From contig JAHQWL010000054.1 in NCBI GenBank assembly GCA_029856155.1, positions 1 to 35,010 of the forward strand: DNA of 35,010 nt, written 5' to 3'. The first letter of the stretch is position 1, and each line of letters begins with the position of its first letter. This DNA comes from Promethearchaeia archaeon. GTDB taxonomy: Archaea > Asgardarchaeota > Lokiarchaeia > Sigyniarchaeales > SOKP01. The notes under the pieces are model-generated. The model was not told the origin of the DNA and did no database searches. It saw only the letters and a list, made by a program, of their open reading frames with translations. Made by a program: the position numbers and the translations under genes. Positions 16,099 to 24,186 of the stretch are shown one piece after another.

Positions 16099-16599
16099 TT
16101 ATTTCGAATTTATATCAAGAATTGCATAATTCACTTCTTTATAACCCTTTTCGGTATTTTTATCCAGAGTAAAAAATTGTAAATCATCTCTTATTGGATC
16201 AACAACTAAAGCTACTTGATATGATTCAGGAAAAAAATAAACTTGAGTTTTTAAATCAGTTTTTGATAAAAAACATCCAAAATTAGGATGAGAATGCCAC
16301 CAGCCAACAACTCTTAGACTATCATCTGCACTTCTTTTTTTCAATCTTCGAAATTTTTTCTCATATTTTCCCGCAGCACCCTCAATTTGAGCTGTTGAAT
16401 ATTTATCACTATGGATTGCACCTAAAAGAAAAAGAAGCTCCTTAATTTTTACATAAACTATTTCATTCCATTTCAAGATATTACCAATTAGATATCCAAA
16501 AATCTCATTTTGAAAATTTTTACATAGGAGTTTGATTTTTACCAAGACATCTTCATTGATATATACAGGAAATACAAAATTTTCATCAAATTTCATCAT
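16099..16599 (-). CDS. JAMM/MPN+ metalloprotease, Rpn11-like deubiquitinase
   Basis: A 166-residue MPN+ protein. The zinc and catalytic set is complete: Glu32 (NEIFGYLIG), His102 and His104 in WWHSHPNFG, Ser112 and Asp115 in FLSKTD, that is HxHx10D. The GWWHSHP...LSxTDxxTQ block is typical of Rpn11/AMSH-type isopeptidases, as opposed to bacterial RadC. By its family it should cleave after Gly-Gly of ubiquitin-like proteins, so it can both remove Ser85 from the modifier precursor and release conjugates. Start is ATG 16599 or the next codon 16596. It begins 5 bp after the stop of the first longin-GTPase gene and is followed 19 bp later by E1: clearly one transcript. Confidence 0.94.
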   Translation of the reverse strand: MMKFDENFVFPVYINEDVLVKIKLLCKNFQNEIFGYLIGNILKWNEIVYVKIKELLFLLGAIHSDKYSTAQIEGAAGKYEKKFRRLKKRSADDSLRVVGWWHSHPNFGCFLSKTDLKTQVYFFPESYQVALVVDPIRDDLQFFTLDKNTEKGYKEVNYAILDINSK

Positions 16600-16604
16600 A
16601 ATCT

Positions 16605-17525
16605 TTACTTCTTTATTTCTTTTAATGTATTTATATTAAGATTTTGTTTGTCAAATTTATTCAATATAGATGTTTCTAAAATCTTCTTAATAATTTGATT
16701 AATAAGTTCTCTAGCGTCATCTTGAATGGCAGAAAATCCGAAGGTTTGTAATCCAAAAGACTCACTTATTTTGTTAGGTTCAAATGCAGAATTTATAGAA
16801 TCTTGAAAGTTAGCTAATATATAAAAATCTGCGTTTTTTATTCTCTCTTTTAGTCGAGAATATAAATTCTTAGTTCGGCTTAAATTACCCGCTCCTGAGT
16901 TTGTAACCATGCAAATGATATCTACTGTTTCTAATAGGGGTTTAAACTTACTGAAATTCTCTAGTAAATCATGGAAATTAACTTCTCTTAACACAAACTT
17001 ATTTATCCCTTTTATATTAGAAACTTTAACAGCTTTTTCAACCACTTCAGTCATATCATCATCTAATTCCAAGACAGTATCTCCGGGGAATAAATCCATG
17101 ATACTTTTTTTTCCCACTCCTTCCTCACCTACTAACAATATTTTGGGAGGAAGGAATATTTGCTTTTCAATAAATTCGGTGAATTCTTCAAGTGTTTCAT
17201 TTTCAACTTTCCCTTTTTCTAATCCTTTCTTAAATCGTTTTAAATATTCCTCTTTTAATAATTCTAACTTAACTCTCGCTACTTCTTCTGTATTATGACT
17301 ATCTGTAGTAATTATAAATACATGATCTTGATTCCCATAGGTATAGACGAAATTAAAATTCTCAAAATTTAATGATCTTATATGTCCTCCACCAATCTTT
17401 TTGCTTACCCGAGTAATAAGAGTTAGAAAGCTTATGATATCATTATTAACATAATTTGTACCAAAAAATGATTTAGAATAGTGCACTACACCATCCATTG
17501 TAATAACATAAATATGCGATATCAT
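16605..17525 (-). CDS. Longin-like/GTPase fusion protein, paralogue 1 (altered P-loop)
   Basis: A 306-residue protein. Residues 1-95 look longin-like: strand [18 protein letters not shown], helix [19 protein letters not shown], strands [15 protein letters not shown] and DHVFIITTD, then a helix. Residues 125-290 form a small-GTPase-like domain with P-loop GEEGVGKKS (133-141). The Ser/Thr that normally follows GK is Lys140 here, while paralogues 2 and 3 have Thr and Ser. The DxxG motif is not recognisable (REVNFHDL) and G4 reads NFQD in place of NKxD, so nucleotide hydrolysis is doubtful. Its stop lies 5 bp from the JAMM start, tying the GTPase family to the modifier operon. Longin domains serve in membrane trafficking and signal-recognition receptors of eukaryotes. 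Confidence 0.8.
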   Translation of the reverse strand: MISHIYVITMDGVVHYSKSFFGTNYVNNDIISFLTLITRVSKKIGGGHIRSLNFENFNFVYTYGNQDHVFIITTDSHNTEEVARVKLELLKEEYLKRFKKGLEKGKVENETLEEFTEFIEKQIFLPPKILLVGEEGVGKKSIMDLFPGDTVLELDDDMTEVVEKAVKVSNIKGINKFVLREVNFHDLLENFSKFKPLLETVDIICMVTNSGAGNLSRTKNLYSRLKERIKNADFYILANFQDSINSAFEPNKISESFGLQTFGFSAIQDDARELINQIIKKILETSILNKFDKQNLNINTLKEIKK

Positions 17526-17664
17526 AACAGAATTTTAATTTTCTCTAACGATAAATAAATTCTTATTTTTGACTTTAATTTTCCATATGTTTTTTATAAA
17601 TATATGTAATATATTTTCGAATACCTTAGATATGTAATCTTCTTATTTTTGAACATAAACTCTT

Positions 17665-18561
17665 TTAAACTTGCTTACTTTTTATTTTTTCTACGATTGA
17701 AATTCTTAACATTTCACTAATTATCTCAAAAATCTTGTCTTTAGCATCTCTTTTTATTGCACAGAAACCATATGTTTGAATTCCAAACATTTCTTCTATC
17801 TTTTCTGGTTCATATGATGTACTCTGTAAATCTTGGAAATTGGCTATAAGATAAAAATCGGCTTTCTTAACTTTGTTTTCTAATTGAGAGAATAATCTTT
17901 GGGTTCTACCTAAATTACTTGCACCTGAATTCGTAACTATGCAAATTACATCAACTGAATCTAATAAAGGTCTGTGAATTTTTGAATTTTTAATTAAATC
18001 TTCCAAATCAAATTCGCGTAAAACAACCTCATTTATTGTTTTTAAATTGGATAAAGGAATTGACTTCTGTATAATTTCATTTAAATCCTCATCTAATTCT
18101 AAAACAGTCTCTCCTTCAAAAAGATTGATAATAGTCGTTTTCCCAACGCCTAGTTCCCCTACCAATAATATTTTTGGTGGTATGAAAATATACTCTTCAG
18201 CAAATTCATCGAATACTTCAAATCTTCCTGTTTCACATTTCCAATTTTTTAACTCATCGTAAAATTGTTTAATAAACTCATTTTTCATTAATTCTAATTT
18301 TTCTTGCGCTTCTTCTTCAGGATCATCTATATCTGTAACAATAATGAACATACATAACTTTTCTTCATCATAAGTATACACAAAATTGAAGTTTCTGAAA
18401 TTCAAAGATTTTATCTCCCCTCCGCCAATTTCCTTTGCAATAGTACTAATAGCTGTGAGGAATCCGCTTACTAAATCGTAGTCTATGTCATCACTTCCCA
18501 CAAAGGTTTTTGAATAACAAAGTACTCCATTAGCCATAATTATGAGTATTTTAGATATCAT
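17665..18561 (-). CDS. Longin-like/GTPase fusion protein, paralogue 2
   Basis: A 298-residue paralogue of the flanking genes, clearly alignable along its full length. N-terminal longin-like part: MISKILIIMANGVLCYSKTF, then [34 protein letters not shown] and LCMFIIVTD. P-loop GELGVGKTT is intact. The switch-II region is REFDLEDL (no DxxG), then CIVTNSGASNLGRT, and G4 is again NFQD within LIANFQD; a G5-like position reads GFCAIK. The shared NFQD across all three copies suggests a conserved, nonstandard nucleotide pocket and not random decay. It lies 139 bp upstream of paralogue 1 and is divergent from the small plus-strand gene. Confidence 0.8.
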   Translation of the reverse strand: MISKILIIMANGVLCYSKTFVGSDDIDYDLVSGFLTAISTIAKEIGGGEIKSLNFRNFNFVYTYDEEKLCMFIIVTDIDDPEEEAQEKLELMKNEFIKQFYDELKNWKCETGRFEVFDEFAEEYIFIPPKILLVGELGVGKTTIINLFEGETVLELDEDLNEIIQKSIPLSNLKTINEVVLREFDLEDLIKNSKIHRPLLDSVDVICIVTNSGASNLGRTQRLFSQLENKVKKADFYLIANFQDLQSTSYEPEKIEEMFGIQTYGFCAIKRDAKDKIFEIISEMLRISIVEKIKSKQV

Positions 18562-18685
18562 TTTAGATTTCTAATTTTATTCTATTAATAATTAATTTAA
18601 TAATAGTTTGGTTGATTATTTAAAATAACTGTGCGGAATTAATATAGTGATTATTCGTTTTATATTTATATAATGGTGAAATTAT

Positions 18686-18859
18686 ATGAATGAGGAAAAA
18701 AACGATTCAGAATCAAATGATCAAGATCATCCAACAATAATATCTTCTGAAGATCGAGAAATTAAGCAACAGAAGCCCCCGAATGATAAGATTATAAATT
18801 ACAAAATCGTAGAAGAGAAAGATAATTCAAATTCAAAAGATAATCAAGCAATAAATTGA
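18686..18859 (+). CDS. Small acidic hydrophilic protein (57 aa) with a SIM-like motif
   Basis: A small gene of 57 codons. ATG 18686 is preceded by GGTGA at 18675-18679 (6 nt spacing), one of the best ribosome binding sites in the window, and by TATA-rich sequence at 18661-18672. The protein is highly charged and appears disordered: MNEEKNDSESNDQDH, then PTIISSEDRE (residues 16-25), then KQQKPPNDKIINYKIVEEKD. PTIISSED resembles a SUMO-interacting motif (short aliphatic run followed by Ser and acidic residues). It sits on the opposite strand between GTPase paralogues 2 and 3, in the only plus-strand space inside the minus-strand island. Function unknown; it could be a binding partner of the modifier. 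Confidence 0.55.
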   Translation: MNEEKNDSESNDQDHPTIISSEDREIKQQKPPNDKIINYKIVEEKDNSNSKDNQAIN

Positions 18860-18902
18860 ACAATACTAATTCATTTTATAAATTTTTAAAAATACTAAAA
18901 AG

Positions 18903-19850
18903 TTAGTCTACTATAATAATAATATCATCATCTTTTTCTCTTTTGGAATCATCAAGTACTTTATTGGAAACATTTTGTTTTTTAAGAATTGATTTACTAA
19001 CAATTTCTTTTATAATTTCATAAATTTTTTTTTCAGCTTTTTTTGCTATTGCTGAAATACCATAAGTTTTTACTCGAAAAAATTCTTCAACTTTTTCAGG
19101 TACATGAGATGTATTAAAGTCTTGGAAGTTAGCGATTACGTAAAAATCTGCCTTTTTTATTTTTGGTTCTATTAATGAGAATAACCTGTGAGTTTTACGT
19201 AAATTCATTCCTCCGGAATTAGTAACAAAACAGATAATATCAACAGAATCTAAAATGTGCTTATAATTATTTATATTATCAACTAAATCTTCCAAGTCAA
19301 ATTCCCTAACAATAATCTCATGAATATCTTTAAAATCCGGCAAAGGAATTGATTTTTGTACAATGTCGTTCATGTCTTCATCTAATTTTAAAATTGTTTC
19401 TCCGGGAAATAAATCCATAATAGTTGATTTACCTACTCCTGCTTGCCCTACTAATAATATTTTAGGAGGAATAAAAATGCTTTTCTCAACAAATTCATTA
19501 AAGCTTTCAAATTTAGCAGTATCATAATCCCAATTTTTTAAATCATCACGATATCTTTTAAAAAACTCCATTTTAAGGAATTCTAATTTATGTCTTACGT
19601 CTTCTTCCGGATCATCAATATCAGCTACTATTATGAATATCCAATTTTTCTCATAATCGAAAGTATAGACAATGTTGAAATTTCTAAAGTGTATGGATCT
19701 TATTTCCCCACCTCCAATCTCTTTTGCTACATTATTAATTGCTGTGAGAAATCCACTTATAAAATCTTCATCTATATTTTCATCGTTAATGAATGATTTT
19801 GAATAACATAGAACTCCACTAGATTTTATAATTAAGATTTTCTCTATCAT
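18903..19850 (-). CDS. Longin-like/GTPase fusion protein, paralogue 3, with acidic C-terminal tail
   Basis: A 315-residue paralogue. The longin-like half begins MIEKILIIKSSGVLCYSKSF, with DFISGFLTAINNVAKEIGGG, and the GTPase half has P-loop GQAGVGKST, REFDLEDL at the switch-II position, CFVTNSGGMNLRKT, and G4 NFQD. It is the most upstream of the three tandem copies. Its C-terminus is extended and ends KREKDDDIIIIVD, an aliphatic stretch flanked by acids that strongly recalls the E2 tail in the same cluster; the other two GTPases lack such a tail. It is preceded by the first winged-helix/TPR gene, 68 bp away on the same strand. Likely membrane-associated signalling or trafficking role by family, but unproven. 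Confidence 0.8.
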   Translation of the reverse strand: MIEKILIIKSSGVLCYSKSFINDENIDEDFISGFLTAINNVAKEIGGGEIRSIHFRNFNIVYTFDYEKNWIFIIVADIDDPEEDVRHKLEFLKMEFFKRYRDDLKNWDYDTAKFESFNEFVEKSIFIPPKILLVGQAGVGKSTIMDLFPGETILKLDEDMNDIVQKSIPLPDFKDIHEIIVREFDLEDLVDNINNYKHILDSVDIICFVTNSGGMNLRKTHRLFSLIEPKIKKADFYVIANFQDFNTSHVPEKVEEFFRVKTYGISAIAKKAEKKIYEIIKEIVSKSILKKQNVSNKVLDDSKREKDDDIIIIVD

Positions 19851-19918
19851 TATCGATTTTTAATTTTAATCTTGAAATTATTAATTACTATAAGATTGAT
19901 TAATAATTTAAAATAATA

Positions 19919-21820
19919 TTATGATTCCTCGATTTCACTAAGGAATATATCCGCAATTTTATTCCATTTTTGATTAATATCCATTTCACCGGCGCTAGAT
20001 TCTGTAATTTTTTTCCCTTTCCTAATAAATTCAACAGCTAACTCATAATCTCCAAGCTCTTTATAACAGACACCCAATTTTATATAAGTCTGGTTAATAA
20101 ACCATTCGTTCATAGCTAATTCTATTGCCTGTTGAAATTGTATAACAGCTTCTTGATACTCTTCAAAATACATTAAAATCTCTCCATATGTATCATGATA
20201 TATTCCATTATTTGGTTTAAGCTCTATAAGATTACGAATTTCCATCAGTGATTCTTCTTTTTGATTTAAATATTGTAACCAATAAGCCTTATAAACGAGC
20301 AATTCTTCATCTTCAGGATATTTTTGGATCAACTCATTAATGATATTTAATCCCGCTTTAACCTTCTTTATTCTTTTGAGAACAGAAGCTTTCTTTATTT
20401 TAATCTCCTTTTCATTATTTGGAAAAATTTTTAGCATTCCATCTAATAATTTTTGCACTTCATCAAATTGATTAAAGTAAATCAAAATCCCCATTTTCGA
20501 ATTATATAATTCTAACATTTTAGGATTATTTTCAATTGCCTTGTTAATCTCTTCAAGTTCTTCCTTATATTGATTTTCTAAGTTTTCATTACTTTCTGTC
20601 TGAAAAATGCTTGACATATTCTGCCATATTATTCCTTCTAATTTATCAGAAATTTCTGTTAATCCCTTTTCAGCCTCGATTTTATACGCTAAGTAATTAA
20701 TATAGTAAGGTAAAAATTCTTTCAATGCTTCCTTTAAATTTTTATTAAGTAAAATCTTACAAATTTCTTCTGAGATATCATTGATGATAACACTAATGTT
20801 TAAAGATCGTGCAAACAATTTGTTTAAATAAGTAGATTCTGTTATATAATCCTCCGTAATCGCGCGCATCATCGTTTCTAATTTTTCATCTTCCTGAAAA
20901 TAATAATCAATACCAGGAGTTACTATTATTTTGAAAAATTTTAGTGGATATATGTTATTTTCAACTATTTCATCAATATAATACGTTAGTGTGTTCTCTT
21001 TAACATCATAAATTTTAGAAAAATCTTCAGGTGAAATATGATTTGGATATTGGTTTGGATGATTTATTGAAAGATAGAGTAAAATTTTATGAAAGTCTTC
21101 CTCGTTTCGTAATACAGCTTTCACTCTATTATAATCCAATTTTAACATATTGTTTAGAAATCTAAATTGTATTTTTTTATCCGTAATCTTATGTTCCGTA
21201 AAAAAATTAATAGTTTTTTTAGTAATCTCTTCAATTCGTTTACTTTCTTCTTCCAAAATTGTTTGTCTATCCAGATCATAAAATTGGAGTATTCTAGCAT
21301 ACTCAGATTTTCCTAATTGGGTAATTCTATATTCCCTATTTTCCTCCTCTTTTTGGACAAATCCGTTTTTCATCAACAATCTCATTGTTTTAGATAGTGA
21401 AGATTGATTAATTGAAACAGGATCTTCTAAAAAATCTGACCACTTGCAAAAGTTATTATTATAAACCATCCATAGTATCCAGTGATCATAGTTTCTATTT
21501 TTTAGAATTATCTCCGGAGGAAAATTTAAAATTCTTTTGTCTTCTTTAACTTTAGATAAATCATGAAACCTCCTCTTTCCTTCAGAAGTGATTTCATAAT
21601 GCCCTTTTGATACTTTTGTTATGAATTCTTCATGCATTAATATTTTAAGATGTCTGGATAATGTTGATGTAGATAATTGAAGTGGGCTCTGAAGAAAATC
21701 TGACCATTCACATTCCTCATTATTATTATATAACATCCAAAGGATAATATGTTCATAATTTTTTTTGTCCATTGCTGGAGGGTTAATAATCTCTGGAGGA
21801 GGATAATTCCGCGTCGACAT
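19919..21820 (-). CDS. Two-winged-helix/TPR regulator, copy A
   Basis: A 633-residue protein not matching a named family. Residues about 20-95 are a winged helix (NYEHIILWMLYNNNEECEWS, STSTLSRHLKILMHEEFI, GHYEITSEGKRRFHDL), residues about 108-180 a second one (NYDHWILWMVYNNNFCKWS, NQSSLSKTMRLLMKNGF, EYRITQLGKSEYA), so the N-terminus is a tandem DNA-binding module. A long alpha-helical middle follows, and residues about 430-620 carry TPR-like repeats (for example GIYHDTYGEILMYFEEYQEA and IKLGVCYKELGDYELAVEF). Copies B and C share this plan. It is divergent from two copies of a conserved promoter element, one of which drives a secreted protein. I infer a transcription factor whose TPR part senses protein partners. 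Confidence 0.85.
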   Translation of the reverse strand: MSTRNYPPPEIINPPAMDKKNYEHIILWMLYNNNEECEWSDFLQSPLQLSTSTLSRHLKILMHEEFITKVSKGHYEITSEGKRRFHDLSKVKEDKRILNFPPEIILKNRNYDHWILWMVYNNNFCKWSDFLEDPVSINQSSLSKTMRLLMKNGFVQKEEENREYRITQLGKSEYARILQFYDLDRQTILEEESKRIEEITKKTINFFTEHKITDKKIQFRFLNNMLKLDYNRVKAVLRNEEDFHKILLYLSINHPNQYPNHISPEDFSKIYDVKENTLTYYIDEIVENNIYPLKFFKIIVTPGIDYYFQEDEKLETMMRAITEDYITESTYLNKLFARSLNISVIINDISEEICKILLNKNLKEALKEFLPYYINYLAYKIEAEKGLTEISDKLEGIIWQNMSSIFQTESNENLENQYKEELEEINKAIENNPKMLELYNSKMGILIYFNQFDEVQKLLDGMLKIFPNNEKEIKIKKASVLKRIKKVKAGLNIINELIQKYPEDEELLVYKAYWLQYLNQKEESLMEIRNLIELKPNNGIYHDTYGEILMYFEEYQEAVIQFQQAIELAMNEWFINQTYIKLGVCYKELGDYELAVEFIRKGKKITESSAGEMDINQKWNKIADIFLSEIEES

Positions 21821-21905
21821 TTTAAGTTAAAGTAAATTTTAAAAGCTTTATATGAAGATAATTCTAAGTTCTATTTATATTTACTGTATGATACTATCAT
21901 GACAA
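21821..21905 (-). promoter_or_regulatory. Promoter region of regulator copy A
   Basis: On the minus strand this stretch contains ATATAAATAGAA, the same TATA-type core found upstream of copies B and C, about 55-65 nt before the ATG at 21820. The GGAAGTT element found in B and C is not obvious here; an imperfect GATAGTATC palindrome lies at about the same place. Confidence 0.45.
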
Positions 21906-21947
21906 TTCGGAACTACCATGGAACTATGACAATAAAAACTATAAATG
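21906..21947 (+). promoter_or_regulatory. Conserved promoter element copy A1 (GGAAyT tandem sites plus TATA)
   Basis: TTCGGAACTACCATGGAACT at 21906-21925 has two GGAACT half-sites 11 bp apart, followed by ctataaat at 21940-21947. About 42 of 52 positions of 21901-21952 match the second copy at 22313-22364. It faces plus, yet no convincing gene follows before a hairpin at 22101-22165. Confidence 0.75.
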
Positions 21948-21969
21948 AAAATCTGGATTTCTTTATTAT

Positions 21970-22178
21970 TGATCATTTCCATATGATCACGTTGAAAATT
22001 TAACAAAGAAGAAAGGAGAAAAAAAGAATTTTGGGTGTAGAAGTGCAAAATTTAATTAAAGAGAGAGAATTAAATAGAGGGTTGAAATCACCAGATCACA
22101 ATATAGAATTGGAGGAATCATCATAGATTTATAGACTCTCATCTAAAAATTCCTCTATTCTATATTAATTTTTTTTTC
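21970..22178 (+). ncRNA. Orphan transcription unit: promoter A1 to hairpin terminator, no clear gene
   Basis: About 200 nt follow promoter A1. A perfect 7-bp inverted repeat TGATCAT/ATGATCA (21970-21989) lies at the expected transcript start. The unit ends in ATATAGAATTGGAGGAAT (22101-22118) pairing with ATTCCTCTATTCTATAT (22149-22165), then a T-run at 22169-22177. The same arrangement, with similar sequence before the hairpin, ends the secreted-protein gene at 23279. The only frame is about 32 codons from TTG or GTG, with an ill-spaced AAAGGAG. It is either a small RNA, a micro-peptide gene, or a tandem copy of the downstream gene that lost its coding part. Confidence 0.4.
22101..22178 (+). 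terminator. Hairpin plus T-run ending the orphan unit
   Basis: Arms of 17-18 nt with one mismatch and bulge around a 30-nt loop, then nine T in a row. The arm sequence (ATATAGAA...GGAGGAAT) recurs at 23332-23417. Confidence 0.6.
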
Positions 22179-22317
22179 CTTTTTTCTTAAAATAAATATC
22201 TTGTAATTAAATCTTAAGACACAGACTATTTAATTATAGATATTCAACGAATATCAATTATAAACGATTAAATCTTCATATTTTATCTCATTATATATTT
22301 TAATATTGTTATGGCAG

Positions 22318-22358
22318 TTCGGAACTGTCATGGAACTGCGATAATAAAAACTATAAAA
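22318..22358 (+). promoter_or_regulatory. Conserved promoter element copy A2 (GGAAyT tandem sites plus TATA)
   Basis: TTCGGAACTGTCATGGAACT at 22318-22337, two half-sites 11 bp apart, then ctataaaa at 22351-22358. It drives the secreted-protein gene starting at 22431. A GATCAT/ATGATC inverted repeat at 22382-22400 sits 31 nt from the TATA box, at the predicted transcript start. Confidence 0.8.
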
Positions 22359-22430
22359 GAAATTAATGACCAGTTTAAATCGATCATCTTTAAAATGATC
22401 ATTTCAAAATTTAGAAAAAAGTGGAAAAGA

Positions 22431-23279
22431 ATGAAAAAATCAATAACAACAAAACTAATTGTTTTAGCATTTGTAGGAATTTGCGTCTTTAGCTTTTTAC
22501 CAGCTGTTCAAGGCTGCAGGAAAAGAATAGATGTAAATATCAGACCTATTGATGATTGGGTTGTAAATAATCCGTTTGGGATTGGTGTACCATGGGAGAC
22601 GGCATATGTGGGCGGTGATGGAAAGGGTAACAATTATTGGATGTGGCCTGATTCTCTATTTGGAGCGTTCCAATTAGAACCCACGGAATATGAGTATAGC
22701 GGTCATGTAAAGGAGAAGGTTCTACACGACGGATCAATAGAAATTACGGTGTATCTATTTGTAAAAGATATTTCTATAGAGATATATGATGCCTTATATG
22801 ATGATAATGGTGATCCGATTTGGAGTATGGAATATTTTGGAGATTCAGGTGATATACTTATGTATGGTTTCATGAATTATTTTTTCCGATTGGAATTTAC
22901 ACTTGATGCAGAATATGAAGGGTTCGCACCATGGGGTATTCCACCAGGAACAAGAGAAGCCGGCTGTATGCTTCCATACTTCGATGCGATTTCATATATC
23001 CCTGAAGAAATGGGGATCCATCTAAAATCTTTGATGCTTATTGGTGGTGGAGATGCATACACTTATGAACCCGGTTGGAGATGGCCTGCACCAGGTGAAC
23101 CATCGCCATATCCTGAATGGCCAGTACTTGATGGGGGAACAGCAAAAGTATTCTTTATGCATTGTGCTCAATTTGATGATCCAATAGGTGGAGGGTACCC
23201 CGGCTGGGGGTATTGGCCCTTTGGCTCATCATCAGACTTCTCCGTTAATACAATACGAGTATTTAACATTAAACACTAA
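22431..23279 (+). CDS. Secreted or lipid-anchored protein of unknown function, target of promoter A2
   Basis: I start at ATG 22431, giving 282 residues beginning MKKSITTKLIVLAFVGICVF, a typical signal peptide, with SFLPAVQGC following; the Cys after VQG could be a lipobox for lipid anchoring. The longer frame from 22311 is rejected because it would translate through the promoter element. The mature part is unusually rich in Trp, Gly, Pro and Tyr (WPAPGEPSPYPEWP, GGGYPGWGYWPFG) and looks beta-rich. No known domain seen. It shares the promoter, the leader hairpin and the Cys at the signal-peptide end with the secreted protein of module B, though the two mature sequences are not evidently alike. 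Divergent neighbour: regulator copy A. Confidence 0.75.
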   Translation: MKKSITTKLIVLAFVGICVFSFLPAVQGCRKRIDVNIRPIDDWVVNNPFGIGVPWETAYVGGDGKGNNYWMWPDSLFGAFQLEPTEYEYSGHVKEKVLHDGSIEITVYLFVKDISIEIYDALYDDNGDPIWSMEYFGDSGDILMYGFMNYFFRLEFTLDAEYEGFAPWGIPPGTREAGCMLPYFDAISYIPEEMGIHLKSLMLIGGGDAYTYEPGWRWPAPGEPSPYPEWPVLDGGTAKVFFMHCAQFDDPIGGGYPGWGYWPFGSSSDFSVNTIRVFNIKH

Positions 23280-23331
23280 AAAAATAAATAATTGGGAGAG
23301 ACACAAGAGAGGATTGAATTTTTTAAATCAA

Positions 23332-23430
23332 ATATAGAACTTGAAGGAATAAGGTTAGATAAATGATTTCTCGAATGACCTTAACTAAACCTAAACCACT
23401 ATTCCTCCAATCTATATAAATTTTTTTTAT
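23332..23430 (+). terminator. Hairpin plus T-run after the secreted-protein gene
   Basis: ATATAGAACTTGAAGGAAT (23332-23350) can pair with ATTCCTCCAATCTATAT (23401-23417); an inner AGGTTAG/CTAAACCT pair strengthens the stem, and eight T follow. It is related in sequence to the hairpin at 22101-22165. Confidence 0.65.
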
Positions 23431-23543
23431 TTTAATTGAAATGATGTATAATAGTTACCTTTATGTAGATTTTTGCCAAATCTTTTTATAATTGAAAATC
23501 TAATCATATTTTAAATAGAAAACTCTATTATTCATTTCTTTTG

Positions 23544-24092
23544 ATGAGTGAATCCGGAAAGAAATTAAAATTTAAAATTACAGTTATCGGGGATGGAAGG
23601 GTAGGAAAAACCTCCCTAATTAGAAAATACACACTTGGTTCCTTTGATACAGATTATATTGAAACAATCGGAGCCCAATTTTCTAAATTTGACAAAGAAA
23701 TAAATGGAGACCATATTAGATTAATATTTTGGGATATTGCGGGACAAGATGATTTTAAATTTCTTCGGCCTTCATTCTATAGAGAGAGTGTAGCGGGAAT
23801 TATTGTCTACAGTCTTGAAGAGAATGAACTTGGAACACTTAGTTTTGAACATATTAAAAATTGGTTTGAGGATATTAAACGATTTTGTGGAGATATCCCA
23901 ATTGTTTTATTTGCTAATAAATGTGATTTGATTAATGAGAATGAGCTCGAATTATCTGAAATTGAAAATATAGTAAATAAACATAATTTTCTTGGATATT
24001 ATATAACTTCAGCAAAAACAGGGCAAGGAGTTTATAACGCGTTTAACGATATTATCGAGAAATTATATTATGACCTATTAAAACCAAATTAG
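23544..24092 (+). CDS. Rab/Ras-like small GTPase
   Basis: A canonical small GTPase of 182 residues from ATG 23544 (an adjacent TTG is in frame). All five G motifs are present: GDGRVGKTS (P-loop), the switch-I Thr in IETIGAQF, WDIAGQDDF (G3 with the catalytic Gln), ANKCDL (G4), and TSAKTGQG (G5). Switch-I and RabF-like segments (WDIAGQ...FLRPSFYRESVAGIIVYSL) place it near Rab/Ras and away from Arf. There is no C-terminal Cys, so it is not prenylated in the eukaryotic way. Asgard archaea carry large expansions of such proteins. Contrast with the three longin-GTPases in this window, whose motifs are degenerate. Monocistronic by position. Confidence 0.95.
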   Translation: MSESGKKLKFKITVIGDGRVGKTSLIRKYTLGSFDTDYIETIGAQFSKFDKEINGDHIRLIFWDIAGQDDFKFLRPSFYRESVAGIIVYSLEENELGTLSFEHIKNWFEDIKRFCGDIPIVLFANKCDLINENELELSEIENIVNKHNFLGYYITSAKTGQGVYNAFNDIIEKLYYDLLKPN

Positions 24093-24186
24093 CCTGCTAA
24101 TTTACTATATTAATAAGAGTAGGGGCAATTTATCAAAATTAAAAAATTGAAATTTTTTTGAAAAAAAATAAATAGAAAAAAGAGAT

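Noticed and set aside
22311..22430. Upstream extension of the secreted-protein frame from ATG 22311
   Set aside because: The extension translates straight through the promoter element and TATA box, and the signal peptide starts at ATG 22431.
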